37,356 nucleotides of DNA from a virus. Positions 7,552 to 14,644 of the stretch are shown one piece after another. The notes beneath the pieces were generated by a model. The model saw only the letters and a program-made list of their open reading frames with translations, made no database searches and was not told the DNA's origin. The first letter of the stretch is position 1; every line of letters starts with the position of its first letter. The stretch lies in IMG/VR virus record IMGVR_UViG_3300024265_000136, positions 1 to 37,356 of that record. One strand, written 5' to 3'. The position numbers were made by a program, and so were the translations under genes.

Positions 7552-7833
7552 TTAATATCCGCCTTTGCGCCGGAGATTAAGTGCGGAGATCCCTTTCCCG
7601 GTTAATCTGCGTTCAAGCCAGTCGATTTGCGCTTCAATATGCGTTATTGCTTTTCGTAATTTGTCTAAACCTCGATACCGAACTCTTTGAGAACCGACTC
7701 CGCTATCGAATCTATATTCTTCAATTTCGGTCAGTGCGGCGTCGTATGCTGCTTCGGCTTTTGTTAATTGTTCTTTTCGTTTTGTTATTTTTGCTTGAAT
7801 CTCTGCTATCTGCGTAGACGTGAGACAACTCAT
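7552..7833 (-). CDS. gpW-like head-completion/connector protein
   Basis: The 93 residues are mostly one long charged helix pair (LTSTQIAEIQAKITKRKEQLTKAEAAYDAAL), then a strand with YRFDSGVGSQRVRYRGLDKLRKAITHIEAQIDWLERRL. This is the layout of the gpW family, which closes the portal after packaging, and it lies between TerL and portal exactly as in lambda. There is no Shine-Dalgarno sequence. The promoter at 7841-7869 predicts a transcript starting about 1 nt before the ATG, so translation is probably leaderless. Confidence 0.85.
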   Translation of the reverse strand: MSCLTSTQIAEIQAKITKRKEQLTKAEAAYDAALTEIEEYRFDSGVGSQRVRYRGLDKLRKAITHIEAQIDWLERRLTGKGISALNLRRKGGY

Positions 7834-7840
7834 AACGGAT

Positions 7841-7869
7841 ATAATAAATTAATTATTTCCAGTTGTCAA
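7841..7869 (-). promoter_or_regulatory. Sigma70-type promoter for gpW-portal operon, leaderless start
   Basis: On the minus strand, TTGACA (rc of 7864-7869), a 17-nt spacer and TATTAT (rc of 7841-7846). The start point would be about 7834 and the gpW ATG is at 7833. Directly upstream lie AAACTAT and an ATCACG/CGTGAT inverted repeat (7878-7883 and 7907-7912) shared with the protease promoter. Confidence 0.75.
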
Positions 7870-7928
7870 GATAGTTTATCACGATTTATTTTTTATTTGT
7901 TTTTGCCGTGATGTTCTTCCGGTGGCTA

Positions 7929-9884
7929 TTAAGCCGACTCCTTCCTTGCTGTCTGCCTCTCCAGCACATGCAAAACGTATTTATGGTTAATTTTTAAAAT
8001 ATCCGCCTGGTTCATCTTATTAGATTTAGCCCACCCTTTAGTGAGATCTACTTTATTATTCAACCATATATCCGCAGCACAGAGAGCATATACTCTACAA
8101 TCGAGCGCTTCGTTGCGTCTGCCTCCATCATGAAAGCTGCCGTCTGTTCGCTTCTCTTCGGCATTTAGCATTTTAAAATATTTCTCTCCATAGTCACGGG
8201 GGAAATTGCAAAACCCTGGCGGCTGTGGTTCGGTATCGCTGCGGAGGATTTTTAGATTATTATAAACTTGTGTTTTATAATAATTGGTTGAGATTTCATA
8301 AAGCGTTGTATCCTCATCAACTTTTATCGGTCTGAAGCGTTTAAAATTAAATGGAGCTACTTCATCGCCTTTTTCCAGTTTTCTTTTTGTAAGTACGGAA
8401 AAACCCTTAATCGGATAGGTATTATTCCAGCGCCCGGTAAAACGGTAAACAGTATCGTTGTTGGTTCCATCGCCTGAGTCGATAAAAATTAATTTTACCG
8501 TAAATTGCACGCCATCGGCACGGGTATAATTCAATCCGCCATCAATTGCCCATTGGTGTAATTTCTCCCATGCACCGGAGAACGGATCATCGATAGGTCC
8601 TTCAAATCTTAAATATTCTATTGACCAGGTGCGGTAAGCTGAGCCGATACCTAGTATTTCCAACTCTACACGGGGCGGATTATTTTTGTCTCTAATCGAT
8701 CCCTGTTGTACGTCGACACCGGCTACAAGATAAAGCACATCATCAGGTATATCGCCAGTTTTGTAACCACCTCTCAATTCGATTATGTTTTCTAGCTTTG
8801 GTCTCGATCCGGTTTCCCGGTATGGATTGCCCATTATAAGGTTTTGAAATGTTTGCATTTTAGCGGGATTGCCGATTGTTTTTTCATGCTCCTGTGCGAT
8901 TTCATACCAGGACATGAAAGGAGAGTAGATTGCGTTTATGTGCAGACTGGCAATATATTTATTTATCGGGATTGCCTGCGCTATCCATACACCTCCATTT
9001 AAAACATAATGTTTTTTTGATTCAAACCAAACATCCCCACAAAACTCACAAATATAATAAATTAATGTTTCGACAATTTTTCCTTCTTTCGTTTCCCATT
9101 TAAGACCTGATGCTCCGCCGTCCGATAATTTTAATATTTGTTTTTTGCCGCAGATAGGACAGGGTACAAAAAATTCTTCCTGCGTTCCCTCTTCAAAAAG
9201 AGGGTAAATCATCGATGCTTCTATTGTAGTCGGTGTGCTGATTGCTAATATTATTTTTTGATCTCCCCATGCCTGTGTACGGGCGTGCATTACGTCCCAG
9301 GTCAAACCTTCAGCGCCGAGCTCTAATTTCCAACGGTCGGTTTCATCAGCGATTACCACACGCTTTGTTTCGGATGCGAGGGAGGCGGCAGAGAGGGCGG
9401 AAGCAAGATCAAGATTACCACCGTCAAACTCTTTTGAATAAATTGTATCGCCTGACCGACGGCTTGCTTTATTTTCTGTCTGCGCTCTAAACTCTATACC
9501 CGCTCTGATTGCCCTGGGGGTAATTCTTTTCTCTGCCCATTTACGGGCAGCACTTGCATTGCTGCCGACGTATAATATTTCTGATGGTATTACCTCGACA
9601 TAGTATAAAGCCATCATTTCACCGACTGTTGTTTTACCGGACTGTGCGGGCCACATTAACCGGACTTCTTGAATATTTGATTGAGGAGATAATAATTGCA
9701 TCGGGCGGATCATATAGGGTGCTCTATCATTTCTGAATTTAACTCCCCGATATTTACCGGTGGGAATTATTGTTGTCTCTGCATATTCTGAGATTGTTAA
9801 ATTACGGCGTTTTGTAGGTCGGCGACTAAAAGAATCTGCAAGCCATGCAATATCGTTTTCAAGGGGAGTTATGACTTCGATCAC
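7929..9884 (-). CDS. Terminase large subunit, GpA family
   Basis: The 651 residues are close to lambda gpA (641 aa); it is the ATP-driven DNA-packaging motor and cos/pac nuclease. It has Walker A WPAQSGKT (78-85) and Walker B RVVIADETDRW (175-185). The zinc-ribbon pairs CPIC (242-245) and CEFC (279-282) are typical of the GpA family. The nuclease-domain acidic motifs are VAGVDVQQGS with Asp391 and LIFIDSGDG with Asp469. The start at 9884 overlaps the TerS stop (ATGA). The following 90-nt gap holds the gpW promoter. Confidence 0.97.
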   Translation of the reverse strand: MIEVITPLENDIAWLADSFSRRPTKRRNLTISEYAETTIIPTGKYRGVKFRNDRAPYMIRPMQLLSPQSNIQEVRLMWPAQSGKTTVGEMMALYYVEVIPSEILYVGSNASAARKWAEKRITPRAIRAGIEFRAQTENKASRRSGDTIYSKEFDGGNLDLASALSAASLASETKRVVIADETDRWKLELGAEGLTWDVMHARTQAWGDQKIILAISTPTTIEASMIYPLFEEGTQEEFFVPCPICGKKQILKLSDGGASGLKWETKEGKIVETLIYYICEFCGDVWFESKKHYVLNGGVWIAQAIPINKYIASLHINAIYSPFMSWYEIAQEHEKTIGNPAKMQTFQNLIMGNPYRETGSRPKLENIIELRGGYKTGDIPDDVLYLVAGVDVQQGSIRDKNNPPRVELEILGIGSAYRTWSIEYLRFEGPIDDPFSGAWEKLHQWAIDGGLNYTRADGVQFTVKLIFIDSGDGTNNDTVYRFTGRWNNTYPIKGFSVLTKRKLEKGDEVAPFNFKRFRPIKVDEDTTLYEISTNYYKTQVYNNLKILRSDTEPQPPGFCNFPRDYGEKYFKMLNAEEKRTDGSFHDGGRRNEALDCRVYALCAADIWLNNKVDLTKGWAKSNKMNQADILKINHKYVLHVLERQTARKESA

Positions 9885-10660
9885 TTCTGCTCCTTCTCAA
9901 TCTTCTTAAGCATTTTTACAATACTCTTTTTACTCTCATCTATCTGGCTTAATACCTCATCTTTCCACTGCTCCCGATGTTCAGGGATTAATTTCCCTGC
10001 ATCAATAATTAAAGGGCCAACGTCCGAGAGGAAGGAATCAGCCAGGCGTTCTAAATTGGAATGGAGTTTATCGAGATATGTAAATAAATGATTATAAACT
10101 TTTTCCCGATCGACAAGCTCTCCCCTGGTGCGGGCATTTTTTAATTTTAAATCGAGTTCCTGTTGTTCTATTTTTCCGGTACGTGCTTTTTCATATCGTG
10201 CACCGAGATTTAAAAGTTCTTCTAATTCTTTTTTCGGAATATCTGAAACTGCTATTTCTTTTGTTTTCTCCGGAGCGATTTTATTTTTCTTTTTTCCTTT
10301 CGCTTTTCCCTTCGCTGGCTTATCAGGGGGAAGATGTATTTTAATCTTTTTACCCGGCTTCTTGCCCGCCGGCGATTTAACTTTCTTTTTGGATTTAATT
10401 GTCTGCCCGGTCTTAACCCGTTTTTGTTTTATCAGTTTTTTTATTACTGTTGCGCCGGCGGGGGTATCCCGTGTATCCCGTGTATCCCGTTGAATATTGC
10501 CGATTTTAATATACTGAATTGATTTATAACATCCTGCGTTTATTTTCGCTGTCCGGCCTTCACCGATTACATCAAGTCGTTTTTCTTTTATAGCGTTTCC
10601 GATTGCCTGCCTGGTTACTCCGGCAAGACGGGCGAATTCCGATTTTGTTATTAATCGCAT
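9881..10660 (-). CDS. Terminase small subunit, Nu1-like
   Basis: This 259-residue protein, longer than lambda Nu1 (181 aa), recognises the packaging site and recruits TerL. The N-terminal winged-helix reads TKSEFARLAGVTRQAIGNAIKEKRL (5-29). A low-complexity lysine-rich linker follows (about 72-130, including RDTRDTRDT encoded by a perfect 9-nt tandem repeat). The C-terminal helices resemble the Nu1 oligomerisation region (ELEELLNLGARYEKARTGKIEQQEL). There is no ribosome site: the predicted promoter places +1 at 10661, one base before the ATG. It overlaps TerL by 4 nt. Confidence 0.9.
   Translation of the reverse strand: MRLITKSEFARLAGVTRQAIGNAIKEKRLDVIGEGRTAKINAGCYKSIQYIKIGNIQRDTRDTRDTPAGATVIKKLIKQKRVKTGQTIKSKKKVKSPAGKKPGKKIKIHLPPDKPAKGKAKGKKKNKIAPEKTKEIAVSDIPKKELEELLNLGARYEKARTGKIEQQELDLKLKNARTRGELVDREKVYNHLFTYLDKLHSNLERLADSFLSDVGPLIIDAGKLIPEHREQWKDEVLSQIDESKKSIVKMLKKIEKEQK
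10464..10490 (-). repeat. Three perfect 9-bp tandem repeats inside terS
   Basis: GTATCCCGT is repeated three times on the plus strand and encodes RDT-RDT-RDT in the TerS linker. It is in frame, so copy-number changes would only alter linker length. Confidence 0.85.
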
Positions 10661-10667
10661 TTTGTAA

Positions 10668-10696
10668 ACTTAATGTATTAATTGACAATCTGTCAA
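10668..10696 (-). promoter_or_regulatory. Terminase operon promoter overlapping an operator palindrome
   Basis: On the minus strand, TTGACA (rc of 10691-10696), a 17-nt spacer and TTAAGT (rc of 10668-10673). The -10 is weak, which suits an activated late promoter. The predicted +1 is 10661, one base before the terS ATG. The -35 is one arm of the inverted repeat TTGACAATCTGTCAA (10682-10696). Confidence 0.55.
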
Positions 10697-10717
10697 GCTG
10701 CCGCCATGAAAGTAGCG

Positions 10718-10733
10718 TGTCAACCGGTTGACA
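10718..10733. promoter_or_regulatory. Perfect 16-bp palindrome, candidate operator
   Basis: TGTCAACCGGTTGACA is a perfect palindrome 22 bp upstream of the second inverted repeat (TTGACAATCTGTCAA, 10682-10696) in front of the terminase operon. The two share the TTGAC/GTCAA half-site, which suggests one regulator binding both. The rest of the gap 10661-10870 shows no gene. Confidence 0.6.
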
Positions 10734-10870
10734 AAGTTGCGATATGCCCACTTTCGAGCGACACAGCCTGACCCGCCTAAGATTGCTATATAGGGGTACA
10801 GTACCTTAATAACATATAGATATATAACTGATAGGCTGCATTGGTGTGGATTAAATCAATTGTAAATACA

Positions 10871-11629
10871 TCACTTCGTTTTTTTAGTGAAGCGGCGGAC
10901 GTTACGCAACCAAAAGCGGCTGATAACTTTTTGAGTCAGAGCTTTTTTGTTTGAAGTCTTAAGCCAAGGCTTGGCGGGTATTCGTATAGTATCCTTTGAT
11001 AAATCTTTGATCATCCGTATCGGTTTAATTACTCCGCCCTGCCTTGCCTTTCTGCCACGGCCTTTGAATTTATAAATGCCTGTTTTAAATCGTCTACTCT
11101 TGCGTATAAACATGCCACCTTTAAAGTTCTGGCCTGCAAGATCACGTAACATAACTATTATCCTGTGCTCTGGGCTACTCCCCGGATAATCACTAGCTCT
11201 CTCTATACTGCCGAGTCTATTATACCGTGCCGATGGGCGCACACGTTTTTTAATCGATCCTCCCCGTGCTTCGAGTGTAGATATATCGGGGCTACTTTTT
11301 GTTGCTCCAAACTCTTGATCCCTCAAGCCCTTAAATGGTTTACCCCTATTCCTGCCCCATCTTTTCTTAGCCCCTGTAATAGCCTGCATAGCCCGAACAT
11401 TACGGCCTACTGCTTTTGTTACAAGAATACTAGATGCTACCCAGGCGTTACGAATATGAAATATTCTTGGAAGTACTTCTTTTCGGGCTCTGTTCATTAC
11501 CGCAAAAGCTTCATCATTGAGAGTTGTACGGACCGCCGCTATAACCTGGGATGGGCGTTTGAATTTAAAGTCTTTTTTTAGGACTTGCAGTTCTTTGAAA
11601 TCTACTTTTAATTTCAGCATTTCAGCCAT
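10871..11629 (-). CDS. Basic morphogenesis protein, tail-completion/minor-tail-like
   Basis: The 252 residues are strongly basic (many Lys/Arg, with KGRGRKARQGG near the C-terminus). The N-terminal half has VDFKELQVLKKDF, then AFAVMNRARKEVLPRIFHIRNAWVASSILVTKA. That pattern (helix, then lipRxFxIRNxWxxxSixV) is seen in phage tail-completion or gpZ-like minor tail proteins. The start is placed at 11629 (MAEMLKLK) because a TTGCAA-17-TATGAT promoter puts +1 at 11630; starts at 11641 (AGGA upstream) or 11665 (TTG) are possible. It is upstream of terS, an unusual place for this family. The family call is tentative. Confidence 0.5.
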   Translation of the reverse strand: MAEMLKLKVDFKELQVLKKDFKFKRPSQVIAAVRTTLNDEAFAVMNRARKEVLPRIFHIRNAWVASSILVTKAVGRNVRAMQAITGAKKRWGRNRGKPFKGLRDQEFGATKSSPDISTLEARGGSIKKRVRPSARYNRLGSIERASDYPGSSPEHRIIVMLRDLAGQNFKGGMFIRKSRRFKTGIYKFKGRGRKARQGGVIKPIRMIKDLSKDTIRIPAKPWLKTSNKKALTQKVISRFWLRNVRRFTKKTK

Positions 11630-11636
11630 GGTCCAT

Positions 11637-11665
11637 ATCATAGCATATCCTGTAGGGGATTGCAA
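11637..11665 (-). promoter_or_regulatory. Candidate leaderless promoter for the 11629 gene
   Basis: TTGCAA (11660-11665), a 17-nt spacer and TATGAT (rc of 11637-11642). The predicted start is one base before the ATG at 11629, the same spacing as at terS and gpW. The -35 matches consensus at four of six positions. Confidence 0.45.
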
Positions 11666-12096
11666 ATCATAATTATTGCTAAAAAAAGGTAATATTTATT
11701 TATTTTTGTAATAAAGGTAATCATGTTATTAAAGCATAAGAGAATTAAGATAAGAGTATAGAGTATATATATTTATATCTCATCTCTCTCTCTCTCTTAT
11801 TACATTAATTACCTTTATTACCTTGTTTGGGCATTTTCTACTTTTTAGGCTAACTAACTAATTAATAACATATTTAAGTATATAAGTAGGTAGTTAGTGT
11901 AAAAGTTCTTTTGTGTTAAAAACAGGTAATTATAGTAATTATTGTAATTAAATCAAATAAGTCTTTACTATATAGAGAATTAAAAATATTACCTTTTCCA
12001 TAAAATCCATTACATTAGTAATAAAAAGGTAATAATTCCATTAAATCGTTATATGATATAGAATTAAAAAGATATGCTAATTTAATAAAAAAGTGC
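11666..12096. repeat. AT-rich intergenic region with seven GGTAAT/ATTACC motifs
   Basis: No credible gene lies here. GGTAAT occurs at 11688, 11716, 11925 and 12028, and its reverse ATTACC at 11808, 11817 and 11988; all seven sit in an A/T context, usually as AAGGTAAT or ATTACCTT. There is also a CT dinucleotide run at about 11783-11797 and TAACTAAC repeats. The gap separates the leftward head operon from the rightward early operon, so it is a plausible replication origin or operator array. Confidence 0.55.
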
Positions 12097-12125
12097 TTGA
12101 CAAAGTATTATTATTATATTAATAT
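12097..12125 (+). promoter_or_regulatory. Sigma70-type promoter for the tRNA-like/early operon
   Basis: TTGACA (12097-12102), a 17-nt spacer and TAATAT (12120-12125). The -10 lies in the palindrome ATATTAATAT, and CTAATTAG follows a few bases on. The upstream segment AAAAAAGTGC is nearly identical to that of the 32672 promoter. The predicted +1 is about 12132, 57 nt before the tRNA-like gene. Confidence 0.7.
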
Positions 12126-12188
12126 CCCTAATTAGTAGATATATATTGATAATCGAAAGCGGCCACACTACAAAGCCGTGAGTAGGGT

Positions 12189-12287
12189 AGCAAGGTGGTG
12201 GAATGGTAGACACACGGCGGTACATAGGAGTAATTGCCTAATCGCTGTCCGGGACGCCGATTGCAGGTTCAAATCCTGCCCTTGTTA
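12189..12287 (+). tRNA. tRNA-Leu-like gene with aberrant anticodon region
   Basis: The outer parts are a good class II tRNA. The acceptor stem is AGCAAGG/CCTTGTT plus discriminator A. The Leu-type D arm is GTG/CAC with GG in the loop, and the T arm is GCAGG-TTCAAAT-CCTGC. A short variable arm TGTC-CGG-GACG can be drawn. The segment between D and T arms is 48 nt instead of 30-34, and no 5+7+5 anticodon arm fits. The best stem, GCGGT/ATCGC, closes a 19-nt loop. The alternative stem CGGCG/CGCCG closes 35 nt. It could be a degenerate tRNA, an integration-site remnant or a repurposed tRNA-like RNA. No CCA is encoded. Confidence 0.55.
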
Positions 12288-12315
12288 TAATTTAAACTAT
12301 GGAGGCAATAGTAAA

Positions 12316-12567
12316 ATGGATATGATGATTACGTCAATTAAAATCAGCAGGAAAGTCCGAGAAGCTGCCCGGAGAAGGGCAAACAATCTTAATCTATCTT
12401 TTCAATCGTATTTAGAAGATTTGATTTTACAAGATATTAAAAGTAATGAGCCGGATTTATTTAAAGAGCTTTGTGAAAACAGAGAATTAAATAAAAACAG
12501 GAAACCGAAAAAAACAGCTCTTCAGATGGAAATTGAAGCAGTTGATAAAAAGCAAGGGGCTTTTTAA
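12316..12567 (+). CDS. Ribbon-helix-helix DNA-binding protein
   Basis: The 83 residues start at 12316 (GGAGG 10 nt upstream); in-frame codons further upstream run through the tRNA-like gene and are rejected. The N-terminal strand MMITSIKISRKV, followed by the helices REAARRRANNLNLS and FQSYLEDLILQDI, is the RHH/CopG pattern. A lysine-rich C-terminal tail follows (NKNRKPKKTALQ). It is the first protein gene after the 12097 promoter, so autoregulation through the palindromes at that promoter is likely but not shown. Confidence 0.75.
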   Translation: MDMMITSIKISRKVREAARRRANNLNLSFQSYLEDLILQDIKSNEPDLFKELCENRELNKNRKPKKTALQMEIEAVDKKQGAF

Positions 12568-12861
12568 ATGATTAAAACAGAAGATTTTATCAGGCCATGC
12601 GGCTGTCGTTCGGTTGATGAATGTTTGCATAATGTAACATGCGAAATTCAGGCATTAAACATTTTAATAGATGACGCAAAGAAAGCGATGTTGATAAAAC
12701 TAAGCAAGAAATATGTGCAAGGTTGGGGTGGATGGGATGATCCGGAAAATCTTCCTATTTTAAAAAACAAATTAGTTGAACATATTATGAAAGACTTCTC
12801 CCCGGATAACATGGTAGACATAATGAACCTTGCTGCCATGATTAGGAATCAACTGATATGA
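12568..12861 (+). CDS. Hypothetical protein with CGC...C cysteine cluster
   Basis: This 97-residue protein begins directly after the RHH stop. The N-terminus has PCGCRSVDECLHNVTC, four cysteines that could bind a metal; the rest is helical with a tryptophan-rich turn (VQGWGGWDDPENLP). The stop overlaps the Lar-like ATG (ATGA), so the two are translationally coupled. No family recognised. Confidence 0.6.
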   Translation: MIKTEDFIRPCGCRSVDECLHNVTCEIQALNILIDDAKKAMLIKLSKKYVQGWGGWDDPENLPILKNKLVEHIMKDFSPDNMVDIMNLAAMIRNQLI

Positions 12862-13208
12862 CTGAATTAAAAACCTGTCCGTTTTGCGGGGAAAAAGCTG
12901 TTGCGCAAAATCTGTCATTCAGAAATAGTTGGCAAGTAGTCTGTATAAAGGGTTGTATCTTAATGCCTGCCATAATGAATGAATATTTTACATCTAGAGA
13001 GCAGGCCATAAAAGCCTGGAATAAGAGAGTGCCCCTTATCCAAATAACGGGAGTTAAAGAACTGATAAAAAAGGCTTATACAGATGGTTTTACGATAGGT
13101 TTCAACAGATGGCGAGTTAATGATATTAAGGTATATAAAGCCACGGCCACACAAAATTACATGGAAGCACTGGAGGATAAGGATGAGCAATCAAGTAGTC
13201 GAAATTAA
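12858..13208 (+). CDS. Lar-family restriction-alleviation-like protein
   Basis: The 116 residues open with KTCPFCGEKA (5-14), continue with a conserved tryptophan strand (NSWQVVC) and a second cysteine pair, then TSREQAIKAWNKRV. This is the hallmark layout of Lar/ybjQ-like small zinc proteins that phages carry; Lar of prophage Rac alleviates type I restriction. The C-terminal part (VPLIQITGVKELIKKAYTDGF... NYMEALEDKD) recurs in the downstream broken gene at 13576-13869. Anti-restriction is inferred from family membership. Confidence 0.75.
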   Translation: MTELKTCPFCGEKAVAQNLSFRNSWQVVCIKGCILMPAIMNEYFTSREQAIKAWNKRVPLIQITGVKELIKKAYTDGFTIGFNRWRVNDIKVYKATATQNYMEALEDKDEQSSSRN

Positions 13209-13219
13209 AGGAGGATAAA

Positions 13220-13579
13220 ATGTCACGTCATAGCAAACCAGGTTGTAGTAGTAATTGGTCAGGTTCAGGAGAAAGCAGATATCATCGGGGAAGTTCAGGT
13301 GACTCGTATAAGAAAGGGCCGAGTGATAATGATAATGATGACATAAAAGGATCGCCTGGAATGATTTGTCACTGGTGTAGGAAGTTTATAAAGGCACACG
13401 GACCTTATTGGTGGAATGATTGGACAGATCATTGGGAAGTAAATCTAAAAAAAATGTCAGGGAAAATGGATTATCCTTTTTATCAGCAAGTAATCTGTCC
13501 GGATTGTGCCAAGGCAATTCTGGAATTGAAAAAGAAAAGAGGCAAGATGGTTAAAAAGGCTTTGGAGGATAAGGGATGA
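13220..13579 (+). CDS. Zinc-knuckle hypothetical protein
   Basis: The 119 residues follow GGAGGATAAA. A Ser/Gly-rich disordered N-terminus (about 1-45) precedes CHWCRKF (about 50-56) and CPDCAKA (about 93-99), two CxxC pairs suited to one zinc site. The last 20 residues are lysine-rich. Its stop overlaps the next ATG. The role is unknown; size and composition fit a phage early nucleic-acid or anti-host protein, which is inference. Confidence 0.6.
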   Translation: MSRHSKPGCSSNWSGSGESRYHRGSSGDSYKKGPSDNDNDDIKGSPGMICHWCRKFIKAHGPYWWNDWTDHWEVNLKKMSGKMDYPFYQQVICPDCAKAILELKKKRGKMVKKALEDKG

Positions 13580-13869
13580 ACTACGCTGAAAAAATGACAA
13601 TGAAACTCATGGGGGAAATGTATTATAACTACGGTAATCAGCCAGCAACACTTAAAATAGTCAATTAAATCATAGCAGATACCCTTCTCAACCCCATCCC
13701 CCTTATCAACGTATCAGGAGTGAAGGAGCTGGTGGAGGTGGCTTATAGAACTGGCTACAAAGAGGGGACAGACTGTATGATATGGCATAAATGGGACGAG
13801 AATAATTTCACAGATGTATACATGGAAGCACTGGAGGCAAAGAAATGTGTCGATCCGGTAGAACAATAA
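13576..13869 (+). pseudogene. Lar-like C-terminal paralogue interrupted by an in-frame TAA
   Basis: A coupled ATG (ATGA overlap at 13576) begins a 30-codon ORF ending in TAA at 13666-13668. The same frame then stays open to TAA at 13867, giving PLINVSGVKELVEVAYRTGY and DVYMEALEAKK. These match VPLIQITGVKELIKKAYTDGF and NYMEALEDKD of the Lar-like protein at 12858. So one codon interrupts a duplicated module. Explanations are a recent nonsense mutation, stop readthrough, or re-initiation at GTG 13720 or 13732. No zinc motif remains in the first part. Confidence 0.6.
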
Positions 13870-13937
13870 ACTGCCCTACGTGCAAGGATTATTTTGCTTG
13901 CATGGCGGAGCAAAGGAGAAAACTAAATGACCGCTAA
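13845..13937 (+). CDS. Tiny cysteine-rich protein
   Basis: A 30-residue ORF from ATG 13845 reads MCRSGRTINCPTCKDYFACMAEQRRK, with CPTC and a later Cys. It overlaps the end of the broken Lar paralogue and the start (13927) of the next gene, a packing typical of real phage genes here. AGGCAAAGAA upstream is a weak ribosome site. It is too short for firm support. Confidence 0.4.
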   Translation: MCRSGRTINCPTCKDYFACMAEQRRKLNDR

Positions 13938-14208
13938 TATAATGACGGGTGAAGGAACTGCTTCCCGGAAAGTAGAGGGCAAGCCATTTGAATATCGGGG
14001 GATATGGTTTTTTGTGCATAAGAGTTCTCTTGATGGTTTTTTAATTACAGAATGGTTAAGCGGTGGCGGTTTCAAACATACAGAATACCAATGTGATATT
14101 AAAACCGCCATAGATTCTGTCTTTGATAAATTAGGCGCTGATTGTATCCACAAACAAATCAAAAAACATATAGAAAAACACGGCATCGCTAATGAGGCGA
14201 TATCATGA
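13927..14208 (+). CDS. Hypothetical small protein
   Basis: A 93-residue protein with AGGAG upstream. The first 60 residues are strand-rich with aromatic positions (FEYRGIWFFVHKSSLDGFLITEWLSGG). The last 30 are helical (IDSVFDKLG, IHKQIKKHIEKHG). It looks like a compact alpha/beta domain; I recognise no family. It is in the same operon as the Lar-like gene. Confidence 0.6.
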   Translation: MTANIMTGEGTASRKVEGKPFEYRGIWFFVHKSSLDGFLITEWLSGGGFKHTEYQCDIKTAIDSVFDKLGADCIHKQIKKHIEKHGIANEAIS

Positions 14209-14230
14209 TAGGGGGTAAATTAAGAATACC

Positions 14231-14470
14231 ATGATCTTAATTTCTGTTCATAATTCTGATGGATGCGTCGGGCGATGTGATGCTCGATGCCATAATGCTA
14301 AGCATCCGCATTGTAATTGTATTTGTGGCGGTAAAAACCATGGCGTAGGCCCACGGCAAGCAGAACAAAACACGCGGGAAATGACTGAAGAGATTACAAA
14401 GGAAATACATGAAAAAAATCCAAATTTCCGCTTAGAGTTCTGTCCAACGCAAGGAGATCTGTTCGTATAA
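14231..14470 (+). CDS. Cysteine-rich metal-binding small protein
   Basis: The 79 residues carry GRCDARCHNAKHPHCNCICGGKNHG (about 14-38). This dense CxxxC..CxC.C cluster ending in GGKNHG recurs in small phage and plasmid proteins and presumably binds zinc or iron. The rest is a charged helix (TREMTEEITKEIHEKN). The start lacks a close ribosome site (GGGGG lies about 14 nt upstream). Function unknown. Confidence 0.65.
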   Translation: MILISVHNSDGCVGRCDARCHNAKHPHCNCICGGKNHGVGPRQAEQNTREMTEEITKEIHEKNPNFRLEFCPTQGDLFV

Positions 14471-14509
14471 CTGGCAATGTATGGCGACTAAAAGCAAGGA
14501 TATAAAATC

Positions 14510-14644
14510 ATGACCTGTGAACTATGCAATAAAAAAGAAGCAGTTATAACAATTGAAACTGATCGGCCATTAAGACAAAGTAAAAAAGTGAAATATGTTA
14601 AATTAAATGTTTGCAATAAATGCAAATGCCAGACTATAGGTTAA
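14510..14644 (+). CDS. Tiny zinc-ribbon protein
   Basis: The 44 residues start at 14510 behind AAGGATATAAA. MTCELCNKKEA at the N-terminus and VCNKCKCQ near the end supply two CxxC knuckles joined by a basic loop, the minimum for one zinc-ribbon. It is the last gene before the RNA-rich stretch. Confidence 0.6.
   Translation: MTCELCNKKEAVITIETDRPLRQSKKVKYVKLNVCNKCKCQTIG

Noticed and set aside
10464-10490. CRISPR-like or regulatory meaning of the 9-bp repeats
   Set aside because: They are three in-frame copies within the TerS linker with no spacers. No CRISPR array was seen anywhere in the window.
11165-11581. 138-codon plus-strand ORF antisense to the 11629 gene
   Set aside because: It mirrors a basic coding region and shows no ribosome site or recognisable motif.
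12189-12287. tRNA with a self-splicing intron in the anticodon loop
   Set aside because: The extra sequence is only about 15-28 nt, too short for a group I intron, and bacteria lack the archaeal/eukaryotic splicing route.
12178-12315. N-terminal extension of the RHH gene beginning MSRVARWWNGRHTAV
   Set aside because: This is the translation of the tRNA-like gene; the real start is 12316 with its own ribosome site.
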